Shown piece after piece: positions 8,859-16,591 of a stretch of 64,000 nt of DNA; the stretch's first letter is position 1; every line of letters begins with the position of its first letter. A model generated the notes under the pieces. That model worked only from the letters and a program-made list of their open reading frames with translations, did no database searches and had not been told where the DNA came from. Source of the DNA: Arthrobacter bussei (lineage in GTDB: Bacteria; Actinomycetota; Actinomycetes; Actinomycetales; Micrococcaceae); assembly GCF_009377195.2 (NCBI RefSeq), contig NZ_VJXX01000002.1:124001-188000 (forward strand), given 5' to 3'. Made by a program: the position numbers and the translations under genes.

Positions 8859-10550
8859 CTACTCCGCCTTCCAGGCATAGGTGAGGACGGGCACGGGGTG
8901 GGAGGTGTCCACGGCGACGCCCTGCACGGTCCTCGAGTAGGCGAACTGGCTCGGGTTCTCGTACAGCGGTACGCCGGGAACGATCTCCAGCAGGCGGTGC
9001 TGGGCCTTCGCGTAGGCCTCCGCCGCTTCCGGCCCGTCATCCGACTCCCGCGCGGTGGCCAGCAGCGCGTCCAGGGCGGGGTCATCCACCGAGGAGGAGT
9101 TCTGGCCGATCCGTTCCCCCGTGATCTCCGAGGAGTGGTACCGGATGAAGAGGACGTCGGTGGTGTTGGTGTGCCACACGCCGGCCAGGGCGTCGTAGTC
9201 GCCGGCGTAGCGGAGTTCCGTGAGCTGGGCCTGGGGTACCTGGATGATCCGGAGATCGAAGCCCACCTTCCGTGCCTCACCCTGGAGCTGCACGAGCAGT
9301 GGACTCGGCGTGGAGCTCTCGACGGTCGGCACCTCGACGGTGAGCCGCGCACCGTCCTTGGTGCGGAAGCCATCGGCGTCCCGCCCCGTCCAGCCGGCCT
9401 CGTCGAGGAGCGCGTCCGCCCGTTCCGGATCGTAGGTCAGCACGCCCTCGACGGTCGGGTCGTAGTACTTGCTCTCCTTCGAGAGGAAACCGTCGATCGG
9501 CGTGTAGGTGCCGAACCCGAGGCTCTCGGTCACCGCCTGGGTGTCGACGGCGGCGGCGAAGGCCTGGCGGACGGCGAGATCGTCGAACGGAGCACGCGCC
9601 AGGTTGAAGCCGAGTACGTAGGGACTGCCCGTCCTCGGCAGGTTCTCGTACACGAAGTTCGGGTCCGCCTGCACCGCCGCGGCGTTCTGGGGTGCCAAGT
9701 TCTCGGTGAGGTCGTACTGTCCCGAGACCAGGGACTGGTGCCGGATCACCGGTTCCGCGACAAGGGTGACCTCGACGCCGTCGAGGTGGGCCGCGCCCTC
9801 ACCGTCGAGCCACGCGGGTGCCCAGTCGTAGTCCTCGCGCTTCGCGTAGCTGATGCTCTGCCCGGGCCGGTAGTCCTCCACGGTGAAGGGGCCCGTGCCG
9901 ATGGGGTTCTGGCAGAGGGTCTCCGGGGACTCGGAGATGGCCTTGCCCGAGTTCATGCCGAGCCAGGACTGCGCGAGTGCGTAGAGGAACGGGGTGTAGG
10001 GGTAGGCGAGGTGTGCTTCGAAGGTGTACTCGTCCACGATTGTTCCGTCCACGTACGGGGCGATGTAGGCAGCGGCGAGGGGAGACTTGGTGGCCGGGTC
10101 CCGCATGTGTTCCAGGTTCTGCCCGAACACCTCCGCGTTCCAGGGTGACCCGTCGCTGAACGTGACCCCTTCGCGCAGGCGGAAGGTGTACGTCTTCCCG
10201 TCCTCGGAGATCTCCCAGGACTCGGCGAGGTAGGGCGCGATCTCCCCGTCCTTATCCAGCGTCACGACGTTGTCGTAGATGAGGCGCCCGAGGAACTGCT
10301 GCTGCGTGGCAGAGATCCCGTGTCCGTCGAGGCAGCCCGGCTCTGCGGAGATGGAGACGTCGAGGATGCCGCCGGACACCGGCTCGGTGCCCGCCGGCGC
10401 GGTGGATCCCGTGGGTCCGGCGCATCCGGCGAGGACGGCGATCAGTGCGACGGCGCCGAGAGCCGTACGCGAGAGCGGTGTGCGGAAGGGTCGGGCGGAT
10501 GTGAATGCACCGGATGAATTCCGGGCGGGATGGATCGACAATTCAGGCAT
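8859..10550 (-). CDS. ABC transporter substrate-binding lipoprotein (SBP family 5)
   Basis: The 563-residue protein has a signal peptide with a lipobox (VLAGC, Cys43) after an unusually long polar N-terminus, then the family-5 binding fold: YDNVVTLDKDGEIAPYLAES, WEISEDGKTYTFRLREGVTF, PIGTGPFTVEDYRPGQSIS and VRQAFAAAVDTQAV. Family members capture peptides, nickel, heme or opines; the ligand here is unknown, and genomic company (two flavin monooxygenases) favours an organosulfur compound. The ATG giving MPELSIH was kept; MetS further in would shorten the long pre-signal part but none is obvious. This is the first gene of the operon and lies about 280 nt behind its probable transcription start. 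Confidence 0.9.
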   Translation of the reverse strand: MPELSIHPARNSSGAFTSARPFRTPLSRTALGAVALIAVLAGCAGPTGSTAPAGTEPVSGGILDVSISAEPGCLDGHGISATQQQFLGRLIYDNVVTLDKDGEIAPYLAESWEISEDGKTYTFRLREGVTFSDGSPWNAEVFGQNLEHMRDPATKSPLAAAYIAPYVDGTIVDEYTFEAHLAYPYTPFLYALAQSWLGMNSGKAISESPETLCQNPIGTGPFTVEDYRPGQSISYAKREDYDWAPAWLDGEGAAHLDGVEVTLVAEPVIRHQSLVSGQYDLTENLAPQNAAAVQADPNFVYENLPRTGSPYVLGFNLARAPFDDLAVRQAFAAAVDTQAVTESLGFGTYTPIDGFLSKESKYYDPTVEGVLTYDPERADALLDEAGWTGRDADGFRTKDGARLTVEVPTVESSTPSPLLVQLQGEARKVGFDLRIIQVPQAQLTELRYAGDYDALAGVWHTNTTDVLFIRYHSSEITGERIGQNSSSVDDPALDALLATARESDDGPEAAEAYAKAQHRLLEIVPGVPLYENPSQFAYSRTVQGVAVDTSHPVPVLTYAWKAE

Positions 10551-10752
10551 GGTGAATTCCCTCGTCAGAAAAGGACGTCCTGGAGCGGTGAGCGTCCGGA
10601 GAAAGGTGGAAGCAGTCCCTCGTCAGCAGCGCAGGGCACGATGTGGGGACAAGGCGAGAAATGCTAGGGGAGTGCTGGACAGCTCACGGCGAAGCCCTTT
10701 CGGAGTGCTCTTGCCCGCACCGGTCCGGCGCGCATGCGCCGGGGTGAAGGCC

Positions 10753-10831
10753 GCTTCGTCATCCGAACCACCCAGGAACATGGGGTTGGTGCGCGGTCCA
10801 GTCGGAGCTTTCCGACCGCGTCTCTTGAAGC
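10753..10831 (-). promoter_or_regulatory. S-box / SAM-IV-like riboswitch candidate
   Basis: Read on the minus strand this leader contains: P1 GCUUC (10831-10827) pairing with GAAGC (10757-10753); directly after P1 the sequence AAGAG, as in SAM-I aptamers; P2 CGCGGU...ACCGCG enclosing CGGA-AAGC-UCCG with an asymmetric ACUGG bulge, recalling the GACUGG of S-box RNAs; P3 AACCCC...GGGUGGUU; and CGGAUGA before the P1 closure, as in the GGGUGAUGA of SAM-IV. A promoter -10 lies just upstream and the downstream operon is sulfur-like. This is a by-eye fold; the class (SAM-I, SAM-IV or variant) is not certain. Confidence 0.55.
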
Positions 10832-10838
10832 TGGCTCA

Positions 10839-10867
10839 ACTATAAGCAGAGTGCTGATGTGGTCGGG
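10839..10867 (-). promoter_or_regulatory. Probable promoter of the organosulfur-type operon
   Basis: On the minus strand TATAGT (10844-10839) is a good -10 hexamer, with CCCGAC 17 bases before it as a weak -35. Transcription would begin about 7 bases downstream, right at the 5' edge of the riboswitch candidate, which is the geometry expected for a riboswitch leader. Confidence 0.5.
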
Positions 10868-10914
10868 GAAACAAAGAAGTAATGTGACGCGAAGATGGAA
10901 TCATCTGTCGACAG

Positions 10915-10975
10915 TGCGGGGAATTCGGCGAAGGCGCATTCGAGGTTCTCCGTAGGACACGCCGAATTCCCTGCA
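10915..10975. repeat. 16-bp inverted repeat in the 10.6-11.1 kb intergenic region
   Basis: TGCGGGGAATTCGGCG (10915-10930) and CGCCGAATTCCCTGCA (10960-10975) are inverted repeats with one mismatch, spaced by 29 nt. They lie downstream of the SDR gene and upstream of the riboswitch-led operon, both minus strand. It may be a terminator for the tetronate operon or a protein-binding site; there is no T-run. The remainder of the 10551-11055 interval holds the riboswitch, promoter and a GC-rich hairpin (10726-10743), but no gene I can support. Confidence 0.6.
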
Positions 10976-11055
10976 TTGCCGACATGCGCGTAGGTGAGGA
11001 TACCGGCGGTACCGCTCATCGTCGCCGACAGCGCGTCTCGGCAACCCGCGAGTGC

Positions 11056-11820
11056 CTAGGAGATCTGCAGGCCACCGTTGACGTCATAGGTGGCCGCGGT
11101 GATGTACCCGGCGTCGGGTCCCACCAGGAAGCAGATCAGCGCGGCGATGTCGTCGACGGTGCCCACACGTCCCATCAGGATGTCCCTGGACATGTCCTGC
11201 TTGCGATCCTCGGTGAGTGTGCCGCCCATGATGTCGGTATCGACAGGGCCGGGTGCAACGGCGTTGACGGTGATGCCATGTTCACCCATCTCGCGCGCAA
11301 GGGCGCGTGTGAAGCCGATGATGCCCGCCTTCGACGCGCTGTAGGCCACCTTCGAGTACGTGCCGCCGCCGCGCTGAGCGGAGATGGAGGAGATGCTGAC
11401 CACACGTCCGAGCTTTCGTTCGATCATCCCGCGAAGGGCGCGCTGCGTGACGAGGAAGGTGCCGGTCATGTTGACGGCGAAGACCCTGTCCCAGGCCGCC
11501 CTGGTCTCCTGCATGAACTCGGTGGGGGAGCTGATGCCGGCCAGGTTGATGACGGCGACGATCGGTGGCACCGACGCCTCGACCGTGCTGATCGCGGCGT
11601 CCACCGAGGCCTCGTCGGACACGTCGGCGGCAACGCCGACGGCACGAACGCCGTGGCGGTCCGCGATGGCTGCTGCGGCTTCCTCGGCCGCGGCGCCGTC
11701 GATGTCGAGGATGGCGACGGACCAGCCGTCGCGGGCCAGCCGGTCGGCCGTCGCACGGCCGATGCCCCGGGCCGAGGCCGCGCCGGTCAGGACTGCGGTG
11801 CGTTCTGTCGGGAAGGTCAC
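11056..11820 (-). CDS. SDR-family NAD(P)-dependent oxidoreductase
   Basis: The 254-residue product is a classical short-chain dehydrogenase: cofactor motif TGAASARGIGRATA, the Asp after the second strand (ILDID) favouring NAD, NLAG, SSISAQRGG for the catalytic Ser, and YSASK with Tyr and Lys, then APGPVDTDIM and the C-terminal GPDAGYITAATYDVNGGLQ. It oxidises or reduces an alcohol/ketone. The start is GTG, overlapping the GntR stop (GTGA), with AGGAG eight bases upstream. As the last gene of a four-carbon sugar-acid operon it probably acts on a sugar acid or a derived keto acid; the exact step is unknown. Confidence 0.88.
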   Translation of the reverse strand: MTFPTERTAVLTGAASARGIGRATADRLARDGWSVAILDIDGAAAEEAAAAIADRHGVRAVGVAADVSDEASVDAAISTVEASVPPIVAVINLAGISSPTEFMQETRAAWDRVFAVNMTGTFLVTQRALRGMIERKLGRVVSISSISAQRGGGTYSKVAYSASKAGIIGFTRALAREMGEHGITVNAVAPGPVDTDIMGGTLTEDRKQDMSRDILMGRVGTVDDIAALICFLVGPDAGYITAATYDVNGGLQIS

Positions 11821-12539
11821 GTGATCTCCTGGTGTCGTTGCTGCTGGTGGATGAAGTGCTCGTAGTCGTCGTAGGTCTGGTTGATGTGGGCCTGCATCGC
11901 CTTGCGCGCGATCTCCGGGTTGCGGGTGCGGATCGCCTCGAGGACCACCTGGTGGTGTTCGATGGCGTGTTCCTGCACCTGGGGAAAGGACGAGGTCGCG
12001 CGTCGCATGGTGTAGAGCAGCTGGCTGAGCGGACCGAGGATCACCGGGAGGAACGGGTTCGCCGAGGCCCGGAAGATCGCGTCGTGAAAGGCGATGTCCG
12101 AGGCGGTCACAGCATCGAGGTCGCCCACCTCGTGGGCGGCCCGCAACGCGATGTTCGCCTCCTCCATCCGTGCGAGGTCCTCGTCCGTTGCGTGGAGTGC
12201 CGCCAGCTCGGCGGCACCGGTCTCCACCATCCGGCGGATCTCCAGCAGGCGCAGCGCCACGTCGGGGGAGTCGGCCGTGGTGGACGCGTACCTGAGGATG
12301 GCCTGCAGATCGGTCCACTGGGCCGCCGGATTCACATACGTTCCGAGGCCCCGCCTGATCTGCACGATGTTCTGCGCCTGCAGTCGCTTGAGCGCTTCCC
12401 GCACCGTCAGACGGCTCACGTCGCTCGACGCCGCGAGGTCGTGCTCGGGCGGGAGGGCCGAGCCGGGTGCGTAGGTGCCGTCGATGACCCGTTCGAGCAG
12501 GTCGTCGAACACCGACTCAGCGAGGGGTTTGCGGGCCAT
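11817..12539 (-). CDS. GntR-family transcriptional regulator (FadR subfamily)
   Basis: The 240-residue protein has an N-terminal winged helix (residues ~8-70: GSALPPEHDLA, VSRLTVREALKRLQAQNIV, RRGLGTYV) and an all-helical FCD ligand-binding domain (LEIRRMVETGAAELAA, DIAFHDAIFRASANP, EHHQVVLEAIRTRNPEIARKAMQAHI) with the Asp/His residues that bind a metal and carboxylate effector. It most likely senses the sugar acid or an intermediate and represses the surrounding operon and the divergent permease. Its start overlaps the dehydrogenase gene by 23 bp and its stop overlaps the SDR start. Confidence 0.92.
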   Translation of the reverse strand: MARKPLAESVFDDLLERVIDGTYAPGSALPPEHDLAASSDVSRLTVREALKRLQAQNIVQIRRGLGTYVNPAAQWTDLQAILRYASTTADSPDVALRLLEIRRMVETGAAELAALHATDEDLARMEEANIALRAAHEVGDLDAVTASDIAFHDAIFRASANPFLPVILGPLSQLLYTMRRATSSFPQVQEHAIEHHQVVLEAIRTRNPEIARKAMQAHINQTYDDYEHFIHQQQRHQEIT

Positions 12540-13455
12540 CCGTGTCCTCCTCGGTCGTGCGTCGTCGGGGAGCGATCACCTTGATGACGGCTGAGTCGTC
12601 GGCAGTGCCCAGGCCCTGCACCTGGCCGAGGAGGAACAGCTGTTCGGCCGCGGCGGCCACAGGGGCGGCGAGTCCCGCCGCGCGGGAAGCATTGCCGACG
12701 ATGCCCAGGTCCTTCACGAAGATGTCCAGGCGGCTCAGCACCGCGACGTCGTCGTCGTATCCCTCCAGCATGCGCGGCCCACGGTTGGACAGCATGAACG
12801 ACGACGCTGCCCCCGCCTCCAGCGCGGCAAGCGTCTGCCGCCGGTCGAGCCCCAGAGCATCCGCGAGGGCGAGTGCCTCGGCTGCCGCCGCGATGTGCAC
12901 GCCGCAGAGGAGTTGGTTGACGGTCTTCATGGCCTGACCGTCACCTGCCTTCGTCCCGACCACGGTCAGGGTCGAGGCGAGCCGCTCCAGGACGGGCCGT
13001 GCGGTGTCGAGGGCACGCGGTTCGGCGCCCACGACGATCAGCAGGTCGCCGTCGCCGGCTCGCACAGGGCCACCGGACAGGGGGGCGTCGACCAGGGCCA
13101 CGCCCTGCTCGGTGAGCCGCGCGGTCCATGATGCGACGGCATCCAGGCCCACGGTGCTGGTCATCAGGACGACGGCGCCCGGTGCGAGTGCGGCGGCGAC
13201 GCCGTGCTCACCGAAGAGGACGCTCTCCACCTGGGCGGCATCACGGACCGCGAGGAGCACGATCCCGGCGTCGGCCACCGCGCCGGTGGCCGACGCCGCG
13301 CACCTGATGCCGGTCTGCTCGGCTTTCTCCCGGGAGGCCGGTAACGGGTCGTAGCCGGTGATCGTGAAGGCACCGGCCAGCCGGCTTGCCATCGGCAGGC
13401 CCATGGCGCCGAGGCCCAGGACGGCGACATGCGGGCGGGCGGCGTCAGGCGTCAC
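12517..13455 (-). CDS. NAD(P)-dependent beta-hydroxyacid dehydrogenase (LtnD / GarR-like)
   Basis: The 312-residue product has the hydroxyisobutyrate-dehydrogenase layout: GLGAMGLPMASRLA (Rossmann motif), DAPLSGGPVRAGDGDLLIVV (substrate motif), and GDGQAMKTVNQLLCGVHIAA with catalytic Lys and Asn. Relatives include tartronate semialdehyde reductase and L-threonate dehydrogenase LtnD. Placed next to a DUF1537 kinase, LtnD is the better match: it oxidises a four-carbon aldonate at C2 to the 2-oxo acid used by the kinase. The GTG start lies 11 bases before the end of the kinase gene. Confidence 0.87.
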   Translation of the reverse strand: MTPDAARPHVAVLGLGAMGLPMASRLAGAFTITGYDPLPASREKAEQTGIRCAASATGAVADAGIVLLAVRDAAQVESVLFGEHGVAAALAPGAVVLMTSTVGLDAVASWTARLTEQGVALVDAPLSGGPVRAGDGDLLIVVGAEPRALDTARPVLERLASTLTVVGTKAGDGQAMKTVNQLLCGVHIAAAAEALALADALGLDRRQTLAALEAGAASSFMLSNRGPRMLEGYDDDVAVLSRLDIFVKDLGIVGNASRAAGLAAPVAAAAEQLFLLGQVQGLGTADDSAVIKVIAPRRRTTEEDTDGPQTPR

Positions 13456-14923
13456 GGGTGGACACCGCCGATCCTGCGCAGTCCGTCGCGGGAGAGCGGA
13501 GGATGTCCACGACGTCGGCGAGGGAGTCGTCCGTGCCGACGTTCCCGGCGAAGACCACGAACGGGACGGAGCGGGCGGGGCCGTCCGCCGGTTGCCAGAG
13601 GGAGACGATGCCCGGGAGCATCGGTCCGCGCACCATTGCATGGCGGATGGAGAGGCCGTGAGCGGCGACGTCGGAGGAGGTGATGCCGCCCTTGGCGACG
13701 ACGAAGCGGACACGTGCCGCGGCGAGGGTGGAGCGGACGACGTCGACCACCGAGCGGGAGATGGTGCGGGCGACCTCGAGGCTTCGCTCCGGATCGTCCG
13801 TGCGGATCAGGCGGCGGCTCGTGTGCAGGATCACGTCGCCCGTGGGGAGGCCGTCGAGGACGGCCTGCACCGCATCGGCCACCGCGGTCTGCCGGCGACC
13901 CGGGTCGAGGACGGCTTCGACGTCGAGCTCGACCATCTCCGCCTCGGGTCGCCGGGCCACCAGGGCGTCCAGCTGCCGGGTGGTCAGTCCCACGTGAGAG
14001 CCCACCACGACCAGTCCGCCCGACGTGGGGGCGTCCACGTCGGCGAAGACGTCCTCGGCCGTGAGCGGCGCGCGCTCGCTCTGGCCGATCCGGGCACGGA
14101 CGAAGGGCGGACCCACCCGGTAGAGCAGCTTCTTGCCGCGGCCTTCGGACTCCTCGAGGCCCAGGGCGAGGGCCCGGAGGTCGTCCTCGGTGACGGCGTC
14201 CACCACGATGGGCACGGCGTCGGTCACGCGGTCCAGCGCGTCAGCGATCCCCTGCGCTCCCGAGCGGATGATCGAGAGGTCGAGCCGGACGACGGCGCCG
14301 GCCGTCCCACCACTCTTCTCCGACACGTAGTCACCGAGGTCCGAGGACGTGAACCCGAAGGTGGCGTCCCTGGCGAATTCGGTGTGCCCGACCGGGACGA
14401 CCGTGCCCCCGTCTCCCCGCAGGTAGTGGGTGCCGCCGATAGTGATCCGGCCGGCGTCGGGAAAGGCCGGGACGATGACGACGCCGTCGGTCCTGATGCC
14501 CGCGAGGGAGCGAAGGGTCTCGCCGATGACGTCGGTCTCGAGCGGGAAGTGGCCCCGGAGGGTCGAATCGCCTCTGCTGACGAACCCGACGGTGACGCCG
14601 GCATCCTGGGCGGCCTGGAGCGAGTTCGCCACGATCTCCCGGTTGCGCGACGCAGCGGTCTCCCGGTCGAGGCTGCGGGTGTTGGACAGGACATAGACCG
14701 CCGGTGCGGCCGTTCCGTCGATCCGCTGGGCGAAGGCCCACGCGAAGTCGACCGGCTCCCAGGAGGTGAGGACCGGCAGATCGGCGACGGACTGGGTGCC
14801 GGTCGGGTCGTCGTCGAGCACCACGAGGATCCGCCCGGATACCTCGACGGCGGTGGCGATGGTCGCCGGGTCCACGGGCCGGACCGCCGGGTAGGGGCCG
14901 AGCAACTCTTCCTCGAGTATCAC
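13445..14923 (-). CDS. Four-carbon acid sugar kinase (DUF1537; OtnK/DtnK-like)
   Basis: The 492-residue product shows both halves of the family: N-terminal VLDDDPTGTQSVADLPVL, LSNTRSLDRETAASRN and SRGDSTLRGHFPLE for substrate binding, and a C-terminal nucleotide-binding part with AKGGITSSDVAAHGL and FVVFAGNVGTDDSL. These kinases phosphorylate erythronate, threonate or 2-oxo-tetronate at O4. With an LtnD-like dehydrogenase beside it, 2-oxo-tetronate is the most likely substrate. The start is a GTG, preceded by AGGAG-N..-AAGG-like sequence. It is the first gene of the minus-strand operon and divergent from the GntP permease. Confidence 0.9.
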   Translation of the reverse strand: MILEEELLGPYPAVRPVDPATIATAVEVSGRILVVLDDDPTGTQSVADLPVLTSWEPVDFAWAFAQRIDGTAAPAVYVLSNTRSLDRETAASRNREIVANSLQAAQDAGVTVGFVSRGDSTLRGHFPLETDVIGETLRSLAGIRTDGVVIVPAFPDAGRITIGGTHYLRGDGGTVVPVGHTEFARDATFGFTSSDLGDYVSEKSGGTAGAVVRLDLSIIRSGAQGIADALDRVTDAVPIVVDAVTEDDLRALALGLEESEGRGKKLLYRVGPPFVRARIGQSERAPLTAEDVFADVDAPTSGGLVVVGSHVGLTTRQLDALVARRPEAEMVELDVEAVLDPGRRQTAVADAVQAVLDGLPTGDVILHTSRRLIRTDDPERSLEVARTISRSVVDVVRSTLAAARVRFVVAKGGITSSDVAAHGLSIRHAMVRGPMLPGIVSLWQPADGPARSVPFVVFAGNVGTDDSLADVVDILRSPATDCAGSAVSTRDA

Positions 14924-14963
14924 TGATCCGCACCTTCACTCCTGGTCACTGCCCCAGGGCCCT

Positions 14964-14998
14964 TGTCAGATGTCATATGTCCAGTGCTAGTGTGACAG
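14964..14998. promoter_or_regulatory. Divergent promoter/operator region between the kinase operon and gntP-like gene
   Basis: On the plus strand an extended -10 TGCTAGTGT (TAGTGT at 14989-14994) follows a TTGTCA (14964-14969) with a long 19-bp gap. TGTCA occurs at 14965-14969 and 14972-14976, and its complement TGACA at 14994-14998, giving inverted half-sites across the promoter. Such half-sites are plausible binding sites for the GntR regulator encoded in the operon; this is inference. Confidence 0.4.
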
Positions 14999-15085
14999 GC
15001 AGCAAATTGCCCGTCAAAGTATCGGCCAGGTCGGTGCTACCCCTGGGATGGCAACGAGGCCCGCCCAGTGATCGAGGAGCAGTAC

Positions 15086-16591
15086 ATGGACATCCAACTT
15101 CTTCTGGCGCTCGTCCTGGGCATCGCCACCATCATCGTGCTGGTGCTGAGGACCCGGCTCGATGCCTTCGTCGCCCTCCTGATCGCCGCGCTCGTGACCG
15201 GCATCGTCGCAGGTCAGGCGCCACTGGACATCGTCACGTCGATCACGACGGGCTTCGGCAACACCCTGGCGTCGATCGGCATCGTGATCGGCCTGGGGGT
15301 CGGCATCGGCAAGATCCTCGAGGTATCGGGTGCTGCCAATTCGCTGGCGATGGCCTTCCTCAAACTCTTCGGCAAGGGACGAGAGCCCTGGGCGCTCGGG
15401 AGTGTGGGCGCGCTGGTGTCCATCCCGGTGTTCTGCGACTCCGGCTACGTGATCATGAATCCGCTGGCCCGTTCGATCGCCCGGGTCAAGCGCGCCGGCT
15501 ACATCACCCTTGCGCTGGCCCTCGGGTGCGGCATGACGCTGACCCATCACCTGGTACCACCGACCCCTGGCCCACTGGCGGTCGCCGGGATCCTCGGTGC
15601 GGATCTCGGTGCGCTGATCCTCGCGGGTCTCGTGTTCACCGTCCTGCTGCTGCCGATCGTCATCGTCTACGCCAAGTGGATCGGTCCGAAGATCGAGCCG
15701 TCCATGAACGAGGGCGTGCGCGAGGTCGTCTACGGCACGGCGCAGGCACAATCGGGGCACCGAGGAGCCACCGCTGTTGCGGATCGTGAGAGCCGCACCG
15801 GAAGCGGCGCCGTCGCAGGTGCCGGTGGGGATGCCCCGTCGATGGACGTCGACAACACCACCCTCGGCACCCCTCCGGAGGGCGCCGCACCGCACCGGGT
15901 CGGCGCCTTCGTCGCATCGCTGCCGCTGCTGGTCCCGTTGCTCCTGATCATCCTCAACACGGTCAGCGGCGCGATCGACCAGAACAACCAGGGCGTCGTC
16001 GGTACGGGGGAGTACGTCCCGTCGTCATGGGCCGTTCCGCTGGCTTTCGTCGGCAACCCCGTCGTCGCTCTGGTGATCGGTGTCATCCTGGCCGTCTACA
16101 TCCTGCTGCCGCGCTGGACCCCGCGGTCGAAGGTGCAGGGCTGGTTCGCCGAGGCTGCGGGGTCCGCCGGCCTGATCCTCCTCATCACCGGTGCCGGTGG
16201 GGCGCTCGGTCAGGTGCTGCGGAGCTCAGGTGTGGGTGACGCCCTGGCGGAGGCCATCGCCGGCACCAGCCTGCCGGCGTTCCTCGTGCCGTTCCTCATC
16301 GCCACGCTGGTGCGCCTTGCCCAGGGCTCCGGGACGGTCGCGATGATCACCGCAGCATCGGTGACCGCGCCGCTGGTCGGTTCACTCGGTATCGACCCGA
16401 TCGTGGCAGCGATGGCCTGCACCGCCGGATCCATGGTGTTCAGCTACTTCAACGACTCCTACTTCTGGGTCGTGACCCGCTTCGCCGGGCTCGACGGCGT
16501 CGCGGCCCTCAAGGGATGGTCGGGCATCACCACGGCGGTGTGGGCCGGTTCCATCCCGCTCCTGTTCATCGCCGACGCGGTTCTGGGCTGA
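15086..16591 (+). CDS. GntP-family gluconate/sugar-acid:H+ symporter
   Basis: The ~501-residue membrane protein has the GntP pattern: GFGNTLASIGIVIGLGVGIG, ILEVSGAANSLA, SIPVFCDSGYVIMNPLARS, LTHHLVPPTPGPLAVAG, and at the C-terminal half GAGGALGQVLRSSGVGDAL, RLAQGSGTVAMITAAS and YFNDSYFWVVTRFAGL. It imports gluconate-like sugar acids; the divergent tetronate-type operon suggests a four-carbon aldonate. A ~60-residue polar loop (around residues 215-275) separates the halves. The ATG at 15086 was chosen for its GAGGAG ribosome binding site; a GTG six codons upstream is in frame. The 3' end is overlapped by the convergent amidase frame. Confidence 0.93.
   Translation: MDIQLLLALVLGIATIIVLVLRTRLDAFVALLIAALVTGIVAGQAPLDIVTSITTGFGNTLASIGIVIGLGVGIGKILEVSGAANSLAMAFLKLFGKGREPWALGSVGALVSIPVFCDSGYVIMNPLARSIARVKRAGYITLALALGCGMTLTHHLVPPTPGPLAVAGILGADLGALILAGLVFTVLLLPIVIVYAKWIGPKIEPSMNEGVREVVYGTAQAQSGHRGATAVADRESRTGSGAVAGAGGDAPSMDVDNTTLGTPPEGAAPHRVGAFVASLPLLVPLLLIILNTVSGAIDQNNQGVVGTGEYVPSSWAVPLAFVGNPVVALVIGVILAVYILLPRWTPRSKVQGWFAEAAGSAGLILLITGAGGALGQVLRSSGVGDALAEAIAGTSLPAFLVPFLIATLVRLAQGSGTVAMITAASVTAPLVGSLGIDPIVAAMACTAGSMVFSYFNDSYFWVVTRFAGLDGVAALKGWSGITTAVWAGSIPLLFIADAVLG

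Noticed and set aside
10690..10741. Minus-strand reading T-G-A-G-K-S resembling a Walker A motif in the leader of the ABC operon
   Set aside because: It lies inside a GC-rich untranslated leader, has no start or domain around it and stops soon after; similarity is explained by base composition.
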